Positions 9,270 through 18,358 of a stretch of DNA of 64,000 nt are shown here, in pieces. The translations under genes and the position numbers were made by a program. Numbering within the stretch: position 1 is the first letter of the stretch; the number at the start of each line of letters is the position of its first letter. This DNA comes from Olleya namhaensis (lineage in GTDB: Bacteria > Bacteroidota > Bacteroidia > Flavobacteriales > Flavobacteriaceae): positions 41,806-105,805 of the forward strand of contig NZ_FORM01000009.1 in NCBI RefSeq assembly GCF_900114005.1, written 5' to 3'. The notes below the pieces were generated by a model. It worked only from the letters and a program-made list of their open reading frames with translations. It ran no database searches and had not been told where the DNA came from.

Positions 9270-9956
9270 TTAGTGGTTTAAAAAGTGAAAAACAGCAATA
9301 AAAATGAATCCTAATGGAATCCCGATTGCGTAGATTTTACTAAATCTTTTTAACCCTTTTGTGTATTTGTTATTTGCTCCAACAGACTGAAAAGCCGAAT
9401 CAAAACCGTGTAATAAGTGTAGTGCTAAGAATACAAAAGCAATCACATAAAGTGCTACTCTCCATAAATCTACAAATTTGTGTTGTAGCTCTTCGTAGTA
9501 TCTAAACCCACTTTCTGCATTGTTTGGATCCATAAGACCTGACATGTCACCAACAATAAATTTGGTGTTTATTTCTGGAAACCAGAAATCGTAAAAGTGA
9601 AGGCAAACAAATGCTAAAATTGCAGCACCACTCCAAATCATGTTTCTGCTCATCCAAGAAGAATTTGCTCCTCCATTGTTTTTTGCATAACTAATTTGTC
9701 TTGCTTTGTTGTTTTTAATTTCTAAAACAAATCCCATTACAAAGTGAAACACAACACCAAAAATTAATACAGGTTGTAATACATATTGCACTAACGGAAA
9801 AGTTCCCATAAAGTGAGATACCTCGTTAAAAGTATCTGGACTAAATACCGATAGTATGTTTATTGAAAAATGTTGAAGTAAAAAAAACATTAGAAAGAAT
9901 GCTGAAAGTGCCATCGCAAACTTTCTTCCTATTGAAGAATTTAAAATTCCGCTCAT
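9270..9956 (-). CDS. sdhC: Succinate dehydrogenase cytochrome b subunit (type B)
   Basis: 228 residues with five predicted membrane helices. Conserved histidines for two haems b include those in [23 protein letters not shown] and LHLLHGF. A single fused membrane anchor that binds two haems is the type B arrangement of Bacteroidota and Firmicutes; there is no sdhD. It is the first gene of the operon and is read from the promoter at 9984-10015. Confidence 0.95.
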   Translation of the reverse strand: MSGILNSSIGRKFAMALSAFFLMFFLLQHFSINILSVFSPDTFNEVSHFMGTFPLVQYVLQPVLIFGVVFHFVMGFVLEIKNNKARQISYAKNNGGANSSWMSRNMIWSGAAILAFVCLHFYDFWFPEINTKFIVGDMSGLMDPNNAESGFRYYEELQHKFVDLWRVALYVIAFVFLALHLLHGFDSAFQSVGANNKYTKGLKRFSKIYAIGIPLGFIFIAVFHFLNH

Positions 9957-9983
9957 TATAGTTGAAGTTAATTATTTGTTATA

Positions 9984-10015
9984 CAAAGATAAGCCACAAG
10001 CGATATACTAACAAA
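9984..10015 (-). promoter_or_regulatory. Promoter of sdhCAB
   Basis: On the minus strand TTTG (complement at 10012-10015) is followed after exactly 20 bases by TATCTTTG (complement at 9984-9991). This matches the Bacteroidota housekeeping promoter (TTTG, 19-21 bases, TAnnTTTG). The ATG of sdhC is 28 bases beyond the -7 element. Confidence 0.8.
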
Positions 10016-10063
10016 TTTTAAAACTTTTTTGTACTATTTAGAATGGGTTTAAGTAACAACCCG

Positions 10064-12874
10064 CTACTCTACTTCAAAGTTTTTTTCTACACCTTCAATT
10101 TTAATTTTATATTGTCCTTTAATCAGATAATACTTACCATTTTTAGCTTTATTGATATCGATAGCCGTATTTTCTTTCATTAAAGATTTTCTTCCTTTTT
10201 CATTAATCGTCAGATCGTAAACAATAAAATTAAACCCTTTATTTAGCATTACAGAAAAACGTTGCACTTCCTTACCGCTTTCCGTCAAGACCTCAACTTC
10301 TTTGTTACCAGAGACATCACTAAACACTTGAATTGTTGTGCTTGGTTCAAACGGTTGCATCCATTTACTCCAAGAGTTACCCCAACGTGAATAATATCTA
10401 ATGGCATCCAAATCAAAAATGGTCATTTTACTATTTTGAGTCATTTGGGAATCAAACTTTTGCAAAGCAGCCACGTTTGTTTTATAAATTCCACGTCCGT
10501 GCGTACCTAACAACAAATCGTTACTTTCTTTGTGCATTTTAATATCATGAACAGCGACAGCAGGCAGGTTTTTAGAAAATGCTTCCCATTGCCCTCCATT
10601 ATTAAAACTTACATAAGCCCCGTTATCGGTACCTAAATATAGAATATTGTCTTTAACTTCATCCTCTGCAATCACATTTACTGGCGAAGTAGGTATGTTA
10701 GCACTTATTGACTTCCAAGTTTGACCGTAATCATCGCTCATGTACACATACGTTGCAAAATCGTCAAATCTATAACCATTTAACGTAGCGTAAACACGTT
10801 CTTTTTTATGCTTAGAAGCCACGACACGTGTCACCCATAAATCATCAGGCAAATTACCAGAGATGTTTTCCCATGTTGCGCCTTGATTTTTTGTAACATG
10901 TATTAACCCATCATCACTACCCACGTACATTAAACCAAACTCAAAAGGAGACTCGCTTATAGTCGCGATTGTACCGTAAGCTACATTTCCTTTTTTTCCG
11001 CCTTGTGTTAAGTCTTTACTTATCGCTTCCCAAGTATTACCCTGATCTAAAGATCGCATCAACTTATTACCACCTAAATACAAAATATCCTGATTATGAC
11101 GTGATAAATGTATTGGTGTTTGCCAATTAAAACGGTACGGCTTTTCTCCTAACTCATGCTTTGGCTGGATGTATGTTTGTTCTCCCGTATCCCTATTTAA
11201 TCTAAAATAATTACCAAATTGGTATCCCGTGTAAACAATGTCTGGGTTACGATTATCAATCTCAATTTGCATACCATCACCTCCCATTATACTTCTCCAT
11301 GGATACTCTCCGCTTTGATGCCAACTCTTGTCTTCCAGAGCATTATTTGCACCAACCCAAACACCATTATCCTGCAAACCGCCATACACACGATATGGTT
11401 TTTGATTGTCCACATTTATAGCATAAAATTGTCCAACAGAAGGCGAATTATTTTTTATCCAATTAATACCATCATCGTAAGTTATATTAACACCACCATC
11501 ATTACCATTAATTAAATGATCAGGGTTTTTAGGATTTATCCAAAGCGCGTGATGATCTGCATGCACATTTTCTGCACTTATCGACGTAAATGTTTTTCCA
11601 CCATCTTTAGATTTTAAAATAGGCACACCATAAACATAAATATCATTTTGATCTGCAGGAGACACATAAACATGCCCAAAATAGTAACCATAACTATAGT
11701 ACAAATCATCCAGATAATCAGCATGTGTTTTAGACCATGTTTTACCACCATCTATACTTTTATAAACCTCCGCTCCAATAACCGGCGTGTCAAACAACAT
11801 AGAATTAGCATCCTCTAAATAATGCGCTAAATCAATTGGTTTCACGTTTCCGCTACGCACCATTTGTTTTACATTTTCGGCTCTGTACTTTTCTTGAAAC
11901 CCATTGGTCTTCAAAAAACTGTTCAGTTTTTTATCCTCTAAACTTAAAAACTCAGACGTAGTCATTGTTTTAAAATCGTTCTTTTGTAAACCTCTTGTAT
12001 TTGTTTTATTTCCGCTTGACGGTCTTCTAAACTGACTATCATGAATCGCATAAATAATATTATTATCGTAAATAGCCAATCCTATTCTACCAACACCATC
12101 ACCTGTAGGAAACCCACTGTTTTTTGTAGACACTCTTACCCAAGACTCTCCTGCGTCTGTACTCTTATAGATTGCTGAGTTATTTCCACTTCCATCAAAG
12201 TTCCACGCTTTTCTATCCTTAGTCCATGAGGTTGCAAACATGGTGTTATAATCGCCAGAAACATGCTGCATGTCAATAATCCCACTGACATCATCAATAT
12301 ATAACGTCTTAGTCCAAGTATCACCGCCATCTTTAGTTTTATAAACCCCTCTATCTTCAGAACTAGAATACAAAGCACCCGTTACACCAACCGTTACTTC
12401 GTTAACATTATTTGGATTAATTAAAATACGACCAATATGTTGCGAATTTGACAACCCAACATGCTGCCACGTCTTTCCGTTATCTGTAGATTTTAACATC
12501 CCGACACCAGAATATGAAGATCTAGACGCATTATTCTCTCCCGTACCAACCCATATAGTTTTAGACTGCCAATGCACTGCAATATCACCAACATTTTGTG
12601 TTTGAGAACTATCTAAAATAGGCACAAACGTCGTCCCATTATTAGTTGTATGCCAAACACCACCAGAAGCATACCCAACATAAAACTCCGTAGGGTCTTC
12701 GGGGTTTACTGCTAAATCCACAACACGCCCACTCATAACCGTTGGCCCAATGTTTTGGAACGCTACATTTTTAACTATTGAGTTGGTTTGTAATAGTGCT
12801 TTTTGCGTTAGTAAATCTTGTTGCGCGCTAACCGAACAAACAATAAATAGGGATAATATAAATCTTAGTTTCAT
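10064..12874 (-). CDS. Exported BNR/Asp-box beta-propeller protein (VPS10/sortilin-like fold)
   Basis: 936 residues with a signal peptide (MKLRFILSLFIVCSVSAQ). The mature protein is full of Asp-box repeats (STDNGKTW, TKDGGDTW, STDAGESW, SIDGGKTW, SKDGGKTF, SLDQGNTW, TKNQGATW, SDDYGQTW), so it should form one large or two tandem beta-propellers. A helical insert of about 90 residues (roughly 295-370) splits the repeats. The last 130 residues lack Asp-boxes and form a beta-rich C-terminal domain without a recognisable T9SS signal. Relatives are annotated as glycosyl hydrolases or WD40/BNR proteins in Bacteroidota. No sialidase catalytic residues were identified, so enzymatic activity is doubtful. 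Confidence 0.85.
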   Translation of the reverse strand: MKLRFILSLFIVCSVSAQQDLLTQKALLQTNSIVKNVAFQNIGPTVMSGRVVDLAVNPEDPTEFYVGYASGGVWHTTNNGTTFVPILDSSQTQNVGDIAVHWQSKTIWVGTGENNASRSSYSGVGMLKSTDNGKTWQHVGLSNSQHIGRILINPNNVNEVTVGVTGALYSSSEDRGVYKTKDGGDTWTKTLYIDDVSGIIDMQHVSGDYNTMFATSWTKDRKAWNFDGSGNNSAIYKSTDAGESWVRVSTKNSGFPTGDGVGRIGLAIYDNNIIYAIHDSQFRRPSSGNKTNTRGLQKNDFKTMTTSEFLSLEDKKLNSFLKTNGFQEKYRAENVKQMVRSGNVKPIDLAHYLEDANSMLFDTPVIGAEVYKSIDGGKTWSKTHADYLDDLYYSYGYYFGHVYVSPADQNDIYVYGVPILKSKDGGKTFTSISAENVHADHHALWINPKNPDHLINGNDGGVNITYDDGINWIKNNSPSVGQFYAINVDNQKPYRVYGGLQDNGVWVGANNALEDKSWHQSGEYPWRSIMGGDGMQIEIDNRNPDIVYTGYQFGNYFRLNRDTGEQTYIQPKHELGEKPYRFNWQTPIHLSRHNQDILYLGGNKLMRSLDQGNTWEAISKDLTQGGKKGNVAYGTIATISESPFEFGLMYVGSDDGLIHVTKNQGATWENISGNLPDDLWVTRVVASKHKKERVYATLNGYRFDDFATYVYMSDDYGQTWKSISANIPTSPVNVIAEDEVKDNILYLGTDNGAYVSFNNGGQWEAFSKNLPAVAVHDIKMHKESNDLLLGTHGRGIYKTNVAALQKFDSQMTQNSKMTIFDLDAIRYYSRWGNSWSKWMQPFEPSTTIQVFSDVSGNKEVEVLTESGKEVQRFSVMLNKGFNFIVYDLTINEKGRKSLMKENTAIDINKAKNGKYYLIKGQYKIKIEGVEKNFEVE
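12010..12022 (+). repeat. TTCCGCTTGACGG dispersed repeat, copy 1
   Basis: This 13-base word is found identically at 13009-13021 and 52595-52607. Here it lies inside the BNR-propeller gene, read antisense. A 13-mer of this GC content seen three times in 64 kb of AT-rich DNA is not expected by chance. Confidence 0.5.
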
Positions 12875-13008
12875 GGTTGATTATTATAAGTTTTGAAGAT
12901 ACTGATAAAACTAATATTGCCAAAGTAAAAACCCAAAACGCATCAGATTTTAAGAAACATTTATAAGTTATCTCTCTTAAAGTTATTACTTTTACGACTA
13001 CTTATACT

Positions 13009-13021
13009 TTCCGCTTGACGG
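13009..13021 (+). repeat. TTCCGCTTGACGG dispersed repeat, copy 2 (inverted repeat)
   Basis: This copy lies in the intergenic region before the Xaa-Pro aminopeptidase. Its context extends it to the inverted repeat TTTCCG-CTTGA-CGGAAA at 13008-13024. The rest of the gap 12875-13090 holds no gene and no clear TAnnTTTG element. Confidence 0.5.
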
Positions 13022-13090
13022 AAAAAAATAATTATAAAATATCTATACTATTTTGACTTACGTCGAAATAAAAAATAATCTTATCCTATT

Positions 13091-14383
13091 ATGAAATACC
13101 ATAAAATAGACGCCTCACTTTTTGTAAAAAACCGTAAAAACTTTGCGTCTCAAATGAAGCCGAAAAGTATTGCTTTTTTTAACTCAAATGACATTTACCC
13201 AGTTAGTGCTGACAGCACTTTACCTTTTGAGCAACACCGTGATATCTTTTATTTAAGTGGTGTTGATCAAGAAGAAAGTATTTTAGTTTTATTTCCGGAC
13301 TGTCCAAATCCTAAAAACAGAGAAGTTTTATTTTTAAAAGAAACTAACGCACATATTGCTGTTTGGGAAGGCGAAAAATTAACTAAAGACGCTGCATTAA
13401 CAACTAGTGGAATTAAAACAGTTTACTGGTTACAAGACTTAGAAAAAGTAGTGTTTGAAATGATGACACAAGCCGAAACAGTTTACATCAACACAAACGA
13501 GCATTACAGAGCTAACGTAGAAACGGAGACAAGAGAAGACCGTTTTACAACTTGGATCAGAAATAAATACCCAGCACATAGCGTTGCTAAAAGTAATCCT
13601 ATTTTACAACGTTTAAGATCTGTAAAAGACCAAATAGAATTAGACTTAATCCAAACGGCTTGCGATATAACAAATAAAGGTTTTAGACGTGTGTTAAGTT
13701 TTGTAAAGCCCGGCGTTATGGAATATAATATTGAAGCCGAGTTTATGCATGAGTTTTTAAACAACCGCTCTGATGGTTTTGCTTACACGCCAATTATTGG
13801 TTCTGGAAACAACGCCAACGTATTGCACTATATAGAAAACAACCAAGAATGTAAAGCTGGAGATTTAATATTGATTGATGCAGGAGCAAAATATGCCAAT
13901 TACGCAAGTGATATGACACGTACAATTCCTGTCTCTGGTAAATATAACGACAGACAAAAAGCGGTTTACAATGCTGTTTTAAGAGTAAAAAACGAAGCAA
14001 CTAAACTACTAGTTCCCGGAACTATTTGGGCAGATTACCATATTGAAGTTGGTAAATTAATGACTAGCGAGCTTTTAGGTCTAGGCTTACTTGACAAAGC
14101 AGATGTGCAAAATGAAAATCCAGACTGGCCTGCTTATAAAAAATACTTCATGCACGGAACCTCTCACCATATGGGATTAGACACGCATGATTATGGTATT
14201 TTAACTGAGCCAATGCAAGCTAACAATGTATTTACAGTAGAACCTGGAATCTACATTCCTGCAGAAGGTTTTGGTATTAGATTAGAAGATGATGTGGTTA
14301 TCCAAAAATCTGGAGCTCCTTTTAATTTAATGAGAGACATCCCCATTGAAATTGAGGAAATTGAAGATATAATGAATAAGTAA
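13091..14383 (+). CDS. pepP: Xaa-Pro aminopeptidase (M24B)
   Basis: 430 residues with the aminopeptidase P N-terminal domain (about 1-165, including FYLSGVDQEESILVL) followed by a creatinase/methionine aminopeptidase fold. The five metal ligands are visible: the two Asp in LIDAGAKY and ASDMTRTIP, the His in HGTSHHMGLDTHD, and the Glu in VEPGIYIP and RLEDDVV. It removes N-terminal residues in front of proline in the cytoplasm, with two Mn or similar ions. It is a single gene ended by the hairpin at 14401-14431. Confidence 0.93.
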   Translation: MKYHKIDASLFVKNRKNFASQMKPKSIAFFNSNDIYPVSADSTLPFEQHRDIFYLSGVDQEESILVLFPDCPNPKNREVLFLKETNAHIAVWEGEKLTKDAALTTSGIKTVYWLQDLEKVVFEMMTQAETVYINTNEHYRANVETETREDRFTTWIRNKYPAHSVAKSNPILQRLRSVKDQIELDLIQTACDITNKGFRRVLSFVKPGVMEYNIEAEFMHEFLNNRSDGFAYTPIIGSGNNANVLHYIENNQECKAGDLILIDAGAKYANYASDMTRTIPVSGKYNDRQKAVYNAVLRVKNEATKLLVPGTIWADYHIEVGKLMTSELLGLGLLDKADVQNENPDWPAYKKYFMHGTSHHMGLDTHDYGILTEPMQANNVFTVEPGIYIPAEGFGIRLEDDVVIQKSGAPFNLMRDIPIEIEEIEDIMNK

Positions 14384-14400
14384 AAGTTGTAATTTTTTTA

Positions 14401-14431
14401 AAGAAAAGCGAGCGTAAGGTTCGCTTTTCTT
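14401..14431 (+). terminator. Rho-independent terminator after Xaa-Pro aminopeptidase
   Basis: An 11-bp perfect stem AAGAAAAGCGA / TCGCTTTTCTT with a 9-base loop, 17 bases after the stop codon. Confidence 0.8.
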
Positions 14432-14471
14432 TATTACACTAACACCTAGTTTTTATAAACAGACAAAACAA

Positions 14472-15122
14472 ATGAAAACACTTAAAGAACAAACTGATGC
14501 TAAAATCGCATCAGGCAGACAAAATAATCCCGAATTCATGAAAGGTGTTGACGCTATTATTAATAAAGCAAAAGACTTTGAATACGGAAAAAACGCAATA
14601 AAAATTGGACATAAAGCTCCTGATTTTAAGTTACCAAATCCTGAAGGGCAAGACGTAATCCTGGCAAACTTACTAGATAAAGGTCCGGTTGTTATTACCT
14701 TTTATCGTGGTAGTTGGTGCCCGTATTGCAACTTACAACTTAGAGCATTGCAAGCTAAATTAAGCACCATTAAAGCTTTATGCGCAACTTTAGTAGCTAT
14801 TAGCCCTGAAGTGCCAGACGGATCATTGACAAAAAATGAAATTAATGACATGGAATTTATTGTATTGTCTGACCAAGATGCTAGAATTGCCACACAATAT
14901 GGTGTTGCTTGGGAAGTCCCAGAATTTTTAATGGAGCATATGCGTGTAGATCGAAATCTTGATTTGAAAAAAATTAACAATGGTAATAGCAGCATACTTC
15001 CAATTCCTGCCACCTTTATAATAGCAAAGGACGGAATAGTTAAATGGAACTATGTTAATGTAGATTACCGAACGCGATCTGAACCAGATGAAATAATTGA
15101 AGCTTTGAAAAAATTGTCTTAA
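14472..15122 (+). CDS. Peroxiredoxin-like AhpC/TSA protein
   Basis: 216 residues, cytoplasmic (no signal peptide). A 40-residue N-terminal helical extension precedes a thioredoxin-fold peroxiredoxin domain that begins at KIGHKAPDFKLPNP. The active site is YRGSWCPYCNLQLRALQ with Cys83 and Cys86. This CxxC form is typical of the peroxiredoxin-like 1 group, where the first Cys is thought to be peroxidatic. It probably reduces hydroperoxides; the electron donor is not known. It is a single gene between two strong hairpins. Confidence 0.85.
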   Translation: MKTLKEQTDAKIASGRQNNPEFMKGVDAIINKAKDFEYGKNAIKIGHKAPDFKLPNPEGQDVILANLLDKGPVVITFYRGSWCPYCNLQLRALQAKLSTIKALCATLVAISPEVPDGSLTKNEINDMEFIVLSDQDARIATQYGVAWEVPEFLMEHMRVDRNLDLKKINNGNSSILPIPATFIIAKDGIVKWNYVNVDYRTRSEPDEIIEALKKLS

Positions 15123-15125
15123 AAA

Positions 15126-15151
15126 AAAAGCAAGCCCTAAAGCTTGCTTTT
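15126..15151. terminator. Bidirectional terminator
   Basis: AAAAGCAAGC / GCTTGCTTTT is a 10-bp stem with a 6-base loop, with A and T runs on both sides. It separates the convergent peroxiredoxin-like and aspartokinase genes. Confidence 0.85.
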
Positions 15152-15158
15152 TCTCATT

Positions 15159-16487
15159 TTAAACCAAAACGGTATGACTCTCAAAAACATAACGCTGTAG
15201 CTTTTTCAAGGTTTCATTTTTATCACTAGTATTTATTAGTAGTGAGATGTTGTTATTACTTCCGCCGTAAGAAATCATACGCACAGTAACATCTTGTAAA
15301 ATCTGGAATAGATTAGGCGTATCTGGATGAAATATAATGGCATGACCAACCAAACAGACGATACTCATATAATTATCAACCTCAACTACAGAAAAGCGCT
15401 CTAACTCTTCAACTATACTTTCTAAATGCGTGGTATTATCAATAGTTAAAGACACTGCGATTTCTGATGTTGTAATCATATCTATGGACGTTTCGTAACG
15501 CTCAAAAATCTCAAAAACCTTCTTTAAAAAACCATGTGCCAATAACATTCTAGCAGATTTTATTTTTATAGCCGTAATATTATCTTTTGCAGCAATTGCT
15601 TTTATCCCTTCTCCATGGACTTGATTAGTAATCAACGTACCGTGTGCTTCTGGAGCCATTGTGTTTTTTAATCGCACCGGAATATCCAATGCACGCACAG
15701 GCATAACCGTTTGCGGGTGCAATATTTTAGCTCCAAAATAAGCCAACTCTGCAGACTCATCAAAAGACAAATTAGAAATAGCGGTTGTATTATCTACAAA
15801 ACGTGGATCGTTATTATGAAAACCATCAATATCTGTCCAAATTTGCACTTCTTCTACCTTTAAAACAGACCCAATTATAGTCGCCGTATAATCACTTCCT
15901 CCGCGCTGCAAATTAGCAATATTACCCTCTGCGTCGCGACTTATAAAACCTTGTGTGATATAAATATCTGCTTGTGCGGTTTCTTTTAAAATACGATTTA
16001 AATTCTGCTGAATGTAATAATTATCAGGCTCGTTAGATTTATCAATACGCATAAAATCTAAAGCAGGTAACAACACTGCATTTATATTTTCTTGTTGTAA
16101 ATAGTGACTAAAAATAAAGGTGGACAACAATTCACCTTGAGACACAATTTGATTATATAATATGTCATCATACAATCTATTAACCAGTGATTCTAGCGTA
16201 TTAAAAACATCGTTAACATAAACAAAGACCGTTTTATGCAATTCCGGATTAGTAATTAATTTTTTTATGGTCTTGTTGTACGTGTTTCTAAGTGCATCAA
16301 TAACAATCAAAGCATCATCAGACTTATGGTTTTTAATATAATCTGTAATTTTTACTAAAGCATTAGTTGTTCCAGACATTGCTGATAAAACTACTACTTT
16401 TTGCTGCCCATTGTTAATAATGTTTTTAACATTAATCATGTTTTCAATAGACCCTACAGATGTTCCTCCAAACTTTAGTACTAACAT
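15159..16487 (-). CDS. lysC: Aspartokinase (monofunctional)
   Basis: 442 residues. The N-terminal amino-acid-kinase domain starts with LKFGGTSVGS and contains SQGELLS, FISRDAEGN and the RGGSDYTA segment that binds aspartate. The last 150 residues carry two ACT-type regulatory parts (GIKAIAAKDNITAIKIKS and CLVGHAIIFHPD). It makes 4-phospho-aspartate, the first step to lysine, threonine and methionine. There is no homoserine dehydrogenase fusion. It is divergent from an ACT-like protein gene (103-base gap), which suggests shared regulation. The symbol follows the usual name for a single-function enzyme; the effector is not readable. Confidence 0.92.
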   Translation of the reverse strand: MLVLKFGGTSVGSIENMINVKNIINNGQQKVVVLSAMSGTTNALVKITDYIKNHKSDDALIVIDALRNTYNKTIKKLITNPELHKTVFVYVNDVFNTLESLVNRLYDDILYNQIVSQGELLSTFIFSHYLQQENINAVLLPALDFMRIDKSNEPDNYYIQQNLNRILKETAQADIYITQGFISRDAEGNIANLQRGGSDYTATIIGSVLKVEEVQIWTDIDGFHNNDPRFVDNTTAISNLSFDESAELAYFGAKILHPQTVMPVRALDIPVRLKNTMAPEAHGTLITNQVHGEGIKAIAAKDNITAIKIKSARMLLAHGFLKKVFEIFERYETSIDMITTSEIAVSLTIDNTTHLESIVEELERFSVVEVDNYMSIVCLVGHAIIFHPDTPNLFQILQDVTVRMISYGGSNNNISLLINTSDKNETLKKLQRYVFESHTVLV

Positions 16488-16590
16488 AATATTTAAATTT
16501 TATAAGGCTAAATTACTTAGAGACTAAGAGATAGCCATAAAAATGAAAAAATTGTACTATTTTTACACAAATTGTTAAATAATTAACAGA

Positions 16591-17247
16591 ATGAAAACTA
16601 TCGCCTCTTGCGTAGAAGACATATTAATCACGCAACCGTTTTTAGAAGAAGCATTGTCTAGAAGCATTATTAACTACTCTGCCTTAGCCGAAGAATTGAA
16701 CGCGCCAATTAGTGCCATGTTGCGTAAACCCGTAAAATCTGGAGCTATTATGATGGCTTTACGCAGATACAACACACCAAATACGTTGCGTCATTCTTTA
16801 AAACTAAAAAGCACGCTACAAAATTTAGGAGATATCACGGTACGCTCTAACTTAAGTGATTTTACATTTCAGAATTCTGAAACCCTAATACAAAGTCACA
16901 CCAAAATTTTAGATCAAGTAGAAGCTAATAAAGATATTTTTTACGCCTTTACACGAGGAATTTTTGAAAGTAATATTATTATATCGAATTCTGAAAACAA
17001 GAAAATATTAAAATGTTTTATTAACGAAAAACAGATTGGATTACAAGAAAACTTATCCGCAATCAGTATCCGTTTACCAAAAGACAACTCTAAAATATCA
17101 GGTTTATATTACCAAATATTTAAACGATTAGCTTGGGAAAACATTCCGTTATACGAAGTTGTTTCTACCACCAATGAATTTACGGTATTAGTAGAAGACC
17201 ACGTGGTTGACAAAGCATTTTCAGTAATTAAAAACCTGAAGAATTAA
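16591..17247 (+). CDS. ACT-domain-like protein next to aspartokinase
   Basis: 218 residues, cytoplasmic. Residues 1-70 are helical and include a segment that resembles a winged-helix DNA-binding part (INYSALAEELNAPISAMLRKPVKSGAIMMALRRY). Residues about 85-215 look like two ACT-type beta-alpha-beta-beta-alpha-beta modules, the second resembling the aspartokinase C-terminal ACT (LSAISIRLPKDN, IPLYEVVSTTNEFTVLVED). That architecture suggests an amino-acid-binding regulator. The divergent position next to aspartokinase makes a role in aspartate-family control likely, but this is inference and no named family was recognised with certainty. Confidence 0.65.
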   Translation: MKTIASCVEDILITQPFLEEALSRSIINYSALAEELNAPISAMLRKPVKSGAIMMALRRYNTPNTLRHSLKLKSTLQNLGDITVRSNLSDFTFQNSETLIQSHTKILDQVEANKDIFYAFTRGIFESNIIISNSENKKILKCFINEKQIGLQENLSAISIRLPKDNSKISGLYYQIFKRLAWENIPLYEVVSTTNEFTVLVEDHVVDKAFSVIKNLKN

Positions 17248-18266
17248 TTATTTTTTATATATTCTTGAAGCTTACTATTTAAGACTAGATATAATTGACT
17301 AGGTCTAATGTCTATGTACTTTGTCTTTAATCGAATTGGAGAATCAAATCTTTTATAACTAGCATCACCTATTCTTCTTTTTAATGACCCTGACTCGTAT
17401 TTGCTTACAAATTCCTCGGGGTTTTTCAACACCAAAATAATAGCTTTTTGGTTAAGTAGTAAAGACCTTACTTCTATTTTTTTAATATCAGACCAAGGTA
17501 CAAACCCAGCTGATAATTCAGAGCAATTGTCAGTAACACCATTCTCGTCTATTACTAACCCAAATTTTCTTATAAAAACTTTAGTTATTATTTTATTTAA
17601 CCAATAAGCGCAAATTTTAACCATCAAAACATCCAACAAAATAGCTGTCCAATCCAAATTAGAGAAATCCCATAACACTTGATCATTCAAAAAATAAAAG
17701 TGTAATAAAAAAGCTGTTAAAAGTGCAAAATAATAAATTAATACCCCTAGTAATTTTAACAAACTATAGCCAACACTAATGATATCTTTGTTCTCTAACT
17801 GTTTTTCTAAAACATGTTTTTTTCTTCTTTCAAAATATCCTGCAGAAAAAGTGAAAGTAAAATATGAGAAAAAACCTGTAATCAAAATAAATAGCACTAG
17901 ATTTTTAAGAAAAAAATCTTCTAATTTGAAAACACTAAGAGTTAGATAAGTAAACGAAAACAATAAAAAAGGTGCAATTATAACAAAATATTTCTCTTGA
18001 CTTTCTTGAAACCAATTTGCTTTAAAAGTTTCTAAAGATTTTTCAAAAGATGAAGATTGATCATCTTCGTATTGCATCTGACTTAAGTCATAATCTAATA
18101 CATGTAAGATTGTTTTAAGAGTATAACTTCTTGGTGTTACTTCTCCTGCTTCAATACGCTGAATTGTTCTAACACTTATATTACATTTTTCTATTAACTC
18201 TTCTTGTGTTAGTCCTTTTTGTTTTCTTAATTGCGAGATCTTCTCACCTAATTTTGGCTGCTTCAT
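17244..18266 (-). CDS. XRE-family regulator with membrane-spanning C-terminus
   Basis: 340 residues from the chosen start. Residues 4-60 are a canonical Cro/C1-type helix-turn-helix (KLGEKISQLRKQKGLTQEELIEKC, then SVRTIQRIEAG). After a linker, about four hydrophobic helices span residues 95-230. A PH-like soluble tail follows (GFVPWSDIKKIEVRSLLLN). A membrane-tethered one-component regulator is implied. An in-frame ATG at 18299 adds 11 residues (MRVDLLENIYI) that are outside the domain. Related HTH proteins begin at the M-x-QPKLG position, so 18266 is preferred. It converges with the ACT-like gene, overlapping by 4 bases. Confidence 0.8.
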   Translation of the reverse strand: MKQPKLGEKISQLRKQKGLTQEELIEKCNISVRTIQRIEAGEVTPRSYTLKTILHVLDYDLSQMQYEDDQSSSFEKSLETFKANWFQESQEKYFVIIAPFLLFSFTYLTLSVFKLEDFFLKNLVLFILITGFFSYFTFTFSAGYFERRKKHVLEKQLENKDIISVGYSLLKLLGVLIYYFALLTAFLLHFYFLNDQVLWDFSNLDWTAILLDVLMVKICAYWLNKIITKVFIRKFGLVIDENGVTDNCSELSAGFVPWSDIKKIEVRSLLLNQKAIILVLKNPEEFVSKYESGSLKRRIGDASYKRFDSPIRLKTKYIDIRPSQLYLVLNSKLQEYIKNN

Positions 18267-18358
18267 AATATAAATATTTTCAAGCAAATCTACTCTCATG
18301 AAGCTATTTTTTAAAATTTCTAGACCGCTTTAAACCCGACATTTACCCGTCAAAGCCC

